From positions 6,235,578-6,299,577 of the forward strand of contig OZ038470.1 of assembly GCA_964036295.1 (NCBI GenBank): 64,000 bases of DNA. The letters are read 5' to 3'. The DNA is from Plumapathes pennacea. Its lineage: Eukaryota > Cnidaria > Anthozoa > Antipatharia > Myriopathidae. Each line of letters opens with the position of its first letter. Position 1 is the first letter of the stretch. Below are positions 62,201 to 64,000 of this stretch, in pieces. The position numbers and the translations under genes are program-made. The notes under the pieces are model-generated. The model was given only the letters and a program-made list of their open reading frames with translations, was not told the DNA's origin and did not search any database.

Positions 62201-62350
62201 ATAGGGGATAAACAGACAGATATGAATGTGGACAGATTAATACATGTTACAACCAAAATGCATGGTATATAAAGTATATAAACTTGTATTTTATGTCTGG
62301 TTGCTTATGTTTACTTAGATTTCTTCTTTATGTCTTCAGGCTCCCAGTAG
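49879..62350 (+). CDS. CHRD: Chordin, secreted BMP antagonist, 20 exons
   Basis: Extracellular protein that binds BMP ligands and shapes the axial BMP gradient. Exons: 49879-50008, 50855-50955, 51911-52031, 52143-52263, 52408-52501, 52600-52741, 53531-53659, 53994-54088, 54165-54315, 55350-55456, 55849-55971, 56251-56407, 57330-57571, 57800-58066, 58429-58525, 58858-59018, 59427-59529, 61450-61547, 61677-61782, 62340-62350. Product about 851 aa (human 955). Residues 1 to about 24 form a signal peptide. VWFC1 is at about 44-117 (CIFDFKQYSIGDKW...GKCCLTCPE). Four CHRD-type repeats span about 119-613 (for example LKFKRNSFVELRGRL, VLSGNEVVPRIQTGAAGQAW). VWFC2 to VWFC4 lie at about 632-692, 711-780 and 782-846, each with the CxxCxC and CCxxC pattern. 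The architecture VWFC-CHRD(4)-VWFC(3) is diagnostic. The short last exon (Gly-Ser-Gln-stop) is the least certain part. Confidence 0.95.
51298..51641. mobile_element. MITE family G copy 2, in chordin intron 2
   Basis: Same ends and interior as 44666-44989, with a short duplicated left terminus (GGTTTTCGGATGACTGTCGA twice). The two copies in one 64-kb window are close enough to imply recent activity. Confidence 0.88.
51693..51852. mobile_element. 160-bp MITE with TACAGTAGAACCCCG ends
   Basis: TACAGTAGAACCCCGCCTTA at the left, inverted as TTAACGGGGTTCCACTGTA at the right, with GGCCACC/GGTGGCC words inside. Pogo/Tigger-type end. It ends about 60 bp before chordin exon 3. Confidence 0.85.
53732..53933. 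mobile_element. MITE with AGCCTGGTTTTCA ends in chordin intron 7
   Basis: AGCCTGGTTTTCAGGAG at the left and TGTGAAAACCAGGTTT at the right, with inner inverted words ACAGTGAAAACAGGC / AACCTGTTTTCACTGT and CAAGCACAAGGATCAAAATA. Related sequence lies at 38040-39030. Confidence 0.75.
54573..54678. repeat. Foldback in chordin intron 9 with the shared CTCG...CTCG apex
   Basis: TTATTCGCC...GGTGAATAGCGGTGGATATT folds onto AATATCCACCGCTATTCACC...GGCGAATAA. The apex is CTCGCCGAAACGTCTCG at 54617-54633, matching the apices at 40616-40650 and 60407-60440 in 14 of 17 positions. Confidence 0.88.
54740..55202. mobile_element. Element with long terminal inverted repeats made of GACGAGCAAAT subunits
   Basis: Left arm TAGTACGTATTCCATATAAGG then four or so CGAGCAAAT repeats. 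The right arm (55082-55202) is the inverse, with ATTTGCTC repeats and CCTTATAAAGAGTACGTACTA. Arms are more than 100 bp long, the centre about 190 bp, with no transposase ORF. Confidence 0.82.
55512..55771. mobile_element. MITE with AAAGGGGTCCTCTCA ends in chordin intron 10
   Basis: TTAAAGGGGTCCTCTCAACC at the left, GGCTGAGAGGGCCCCTTTAA at the right, inverted. It shares the CCTTTGCGCGCCGAAATCC block with a relative at about 63328-63740. Confidence 0.8.
56551..56685. repeat. Hairpin repeat GTTGCCTC...GAGGCAAC in chordin intron 12
   Basis: The GGTCATTTCCGAGATACTTG and GAAGCCTAGTGTGAA arm is inverted around a short spacer to TTCGCACTAGGC and TTTCGAAAATGAC. A related hairpin (GCCTGTTGCCTCTGTTTCAA...) lies at 63395-63550. 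Confidence 0.8.
58580..58850. repeat. Pyrimidine-rich CTT/TTG microsatellite in chordin intron 15
   Basis: Runs of CTTCTTCTT, TTGTTGTTG and T-rich sequence directly before the acceptor of exon 16. The downstream part may serve as its polypyrimidine tract. The Leu/Phe-only ORFs are artefacts. Confidence 0.85.
59038..59303. mobile_element. MITE of the GGCAACATTG/CGTTTTGCC family in chordin intron 16
   Basis: GGCAAAACGTGGACACATTG at the left, CCACAATGTGTCCTCGTTTTGCC-type end at the right (inverted). It begins about 20 bp after the exon 16 donor. Related to 29581-29822. Confidence 0.8.
59917..60095. mobile_element. MITE family A copy in chordin intron 17, one end eroded
   Basis: TTAACTCGTTCACTCCCAAG at the left. 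The right end decays to GAGCTTGACAGCAAG. Confidence 0.7.
60331..60517. repeat. 187-bp near-perfect foldback in chordin intron 17
   Basis: Arms AACAAATTGACGTCAGTTTT...AACATTGTCAAAAAGTTG and the reverse complement, with at most a few mismatches, around CACTCGGCGAAGCGCCTC. The apex is the exact reverse complement of that at 40623-40643. Confidence 0.95.
62106..62205. repeat. (AAAT)n microsatellite in chordin intron 19
   Basis: About 25 tandem AAAT units, nearly pure over the right two thirds. Confidence 0.95.
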
Positions 62351-62393
62351 ACCTAAGCGTCACGATGGAAACCGAGCTAACCACACCACTCTC

Positions 62394-62580
62394 GAACTAC
62401 AAATTCTCCCACCCTTCAAGGTGAAAATTGTACGGGTGATGTAGTGGAGTTACCAGTTCAACCAGCTTTCATCTGAGTAAGCTATCAAATGCCAAGTTCT
62501 CCATACTGTATAAGAAATATCTGGTGAGAGACTGGGAGAAGATTGGACTTGATCAGTATTCTCAGAAGTGAAAGGTCTAA
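62394..62580. mobile_element. MITE family A copy just after the chordin stop
   Basis: ACAAATTCTCCCACCCTTCA at the left and TTCTCAGAAGTGAAAGGTCT at the right, family body between. It starts about 45 bp after the stop, so it would lie in the 3' UTR of chordin if the terminal exon is read correctly. Confidence 0.75.
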
Positions 62581-62599
62581 ATTTATGACAACGAAACAA

Positions 62600-64000
62600 G
62601 ACTGCCAAGAAGAAGAAAAGGAGGAAGTACTGTTGGGTTGGGGCGCATTTATACAACAAAGAATAACCACTCTATAAATTTGGGTAAAGAAAAATTTGTA
62701 ATGTTCTTTGCGAGAACTTGCAACACTTCTCTCGTATCATGTTTTTCAATGTGGACTGCGCTCCTCTGATATATTTTCTTCTCGTATACAATTATGCCTT
62801 CGTTCCGTGTGCCCTACTTGGCGGTACTTACACAATACATTTCGCACAAGACGTCCATCACAGTTTGGAGCCTGGGAACGAATCTTTTCGGGGAATAACC
62901 GAAGTTTTTTAAGAACTGTGAATATATACTCTCAGAACCTCAATACACTCTTAAAATACCTGCCATGCGCTAATACTTATTTATTGCTTTAACTTTCCAC
63001 AAAGCCATGTACAGTCGGATATTAAACAAAATAATTGGCAACAAATTAACCGTTGTCATTCCCTGAGATTATAAGGTACGTCAAAAAGTAATTAAAAAAC
63101 ATTTGGGTGTAAATAAACATTGAAAAAGTAACCAAATTTTTTATTCTCTTATAAATCATGCATTTAACTAACTTCACGTACTTCGTCTATTGCTCTCGTC
63201 CATTCTCAATATATTTATAATCTATTCCTTCGAAATCTTCTACTACTACTACTGGTATACATCGGGAGGATTTTCAAAACAGTTCACGTAAGTTTATTCT
63301 CGATACTGTGCTAAAAACACCACAAAGGGTCTTTTAACTCGACGGGAACTGACGTAAAACCACAATCCTTTGCGCACCGAATTCTTTGATGCGATCGCCA
63401 TTCCAAGATGCCTGTTGCCTCTGTTTCAAAACGAGGCCTTGCGCGAAATCTTTCTTTGAAAACGAGCTTGATTTGCATGAAGATGAAAAATGACTTTTAA
63501 AGAAAGAATTCGCATTAGACCTCGTTTTAAAGAGGCCAAAGGCATCTTGTAAATGGCCCAGTGGCAATCAAATTTCCATTCGACTCGCTTAAAAAGATTT
63601 GGTTCCCTTTGATTTCCTAAAAGTGTTGAGTTACCTATGTTGTCATCAATTTTGTCATCTGTTGAGAAGCAAAATTAGTCTTAATTTTTAATTTTTTTTT
63701 CCATTTCAGGATGTAAACAAACACATTTTTACACGTCGACTGTTGATTGATTCACATTTGTTGTGCAGAACTCGGGGTAACTTCTGTCGGCTGTTGATCG
63801 AGGGTGTCCGCGCCTGATGTAATGAAACAAAGAAAAAGTACAATTACTTTATCCTTCGATCTAGGTTCTATTAAAATCTCCTATAGTTGTCGATGGTCGA
63901 AACTTCCGATAAATGCAAGAAAGGTTCTTAATTTACGTTGAAGAGACAAGTGCTATTTTCTTGGAAGACACTCTTTTCCTAGGAAGAGGCCAATGTCATT
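62600..64000. other. Sequence downstream of chordin, no gene recognised
   Basis: Holds an element related to 55512-55771, with the hairpin of 56551 nested inside (about 63328-63740). The remaining ORFs are short and without recognisable similarity. Confidence 0.5.

Noticed and set aside
61732..62256. 174-aa minus-strand ORF rich in Tyr/Leu/Phe
   Set aside because: Runs through the (AAAT)n microsatellite and is antisense to chordin exon 19.

Overview
The window looks like nuclear DNA of a cnidarian, most plausibly a stony coral or a sea anemone. All recognised genes are metazoan, with many short exons, GT-AG introns and non-coding DNA full of short inverted-repeat elements. The organism call is inference from gene content (collagen lysyl hydroxylase, chordin, ARMC3, MED18, Y-box protein) and repeat style. 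Nothing prokaryotic, no CRISPR array and no rRNA or tRNA gene was seen. Exon models were built by hand from splice signals, reading phase and recalled family sequences; every internal junction keeps frame.

Layout: (1) 150-9918 minus, ARMC3, 19 coding exons, C-terminal part beyond the left edge. (2) 10122-11624 plus, selenoprotein K, 7 coding exons, in-frame TGA for selenocysteine and a SECIS hairpin in the 3' UTR; head-to-head with ARMC3, ATGs 204 bp apart. (3) 12760-25822 minus, procollagen lysyl hydroxylase, 22 exons, 727 aa. (4) 26696-27274 minus, an unidentified Arg/Ser-rich single-exon ORF with a Cys-rich tail. (5) 29828-33398 minus, MED18, 6 exons. (6) 33968-37247 plus, a Y-box/cold-shock protein, 9 exons, head-to-head with MED18. 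(7) 39501-41487 minus, a Golgi carbohydrate sulfotransferase, 3 exons. (8) 49879-62350 plus, chordin, 20 exons, with four VWFC and about four CHRD domains.

These are independent genes, not an operon. Lysyl hydroxylase and the sulfotransferase both work in the secretory pathway on extracellular-matrix components, and chordin is the secreted BMP antagonist used in axis patterning. Neighbouring head-to-head pairs (ARMC3/SELENOK and MED18/Y-box) probably share promoter regions.

The rest is rich in small mobile elements. A roughly 200-bp MITE with ends like AACCCTTTCACTCCCAAG occurs at least ten times. Several other inverted-repeat families are present, and five long near-perfect foldbacks all lie in introns. 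Three of those foldbacks share the same apex, CTCG(G/C)CGAA(G/A)CG(C/T)CTCG, which is the most unusual structural signal here.
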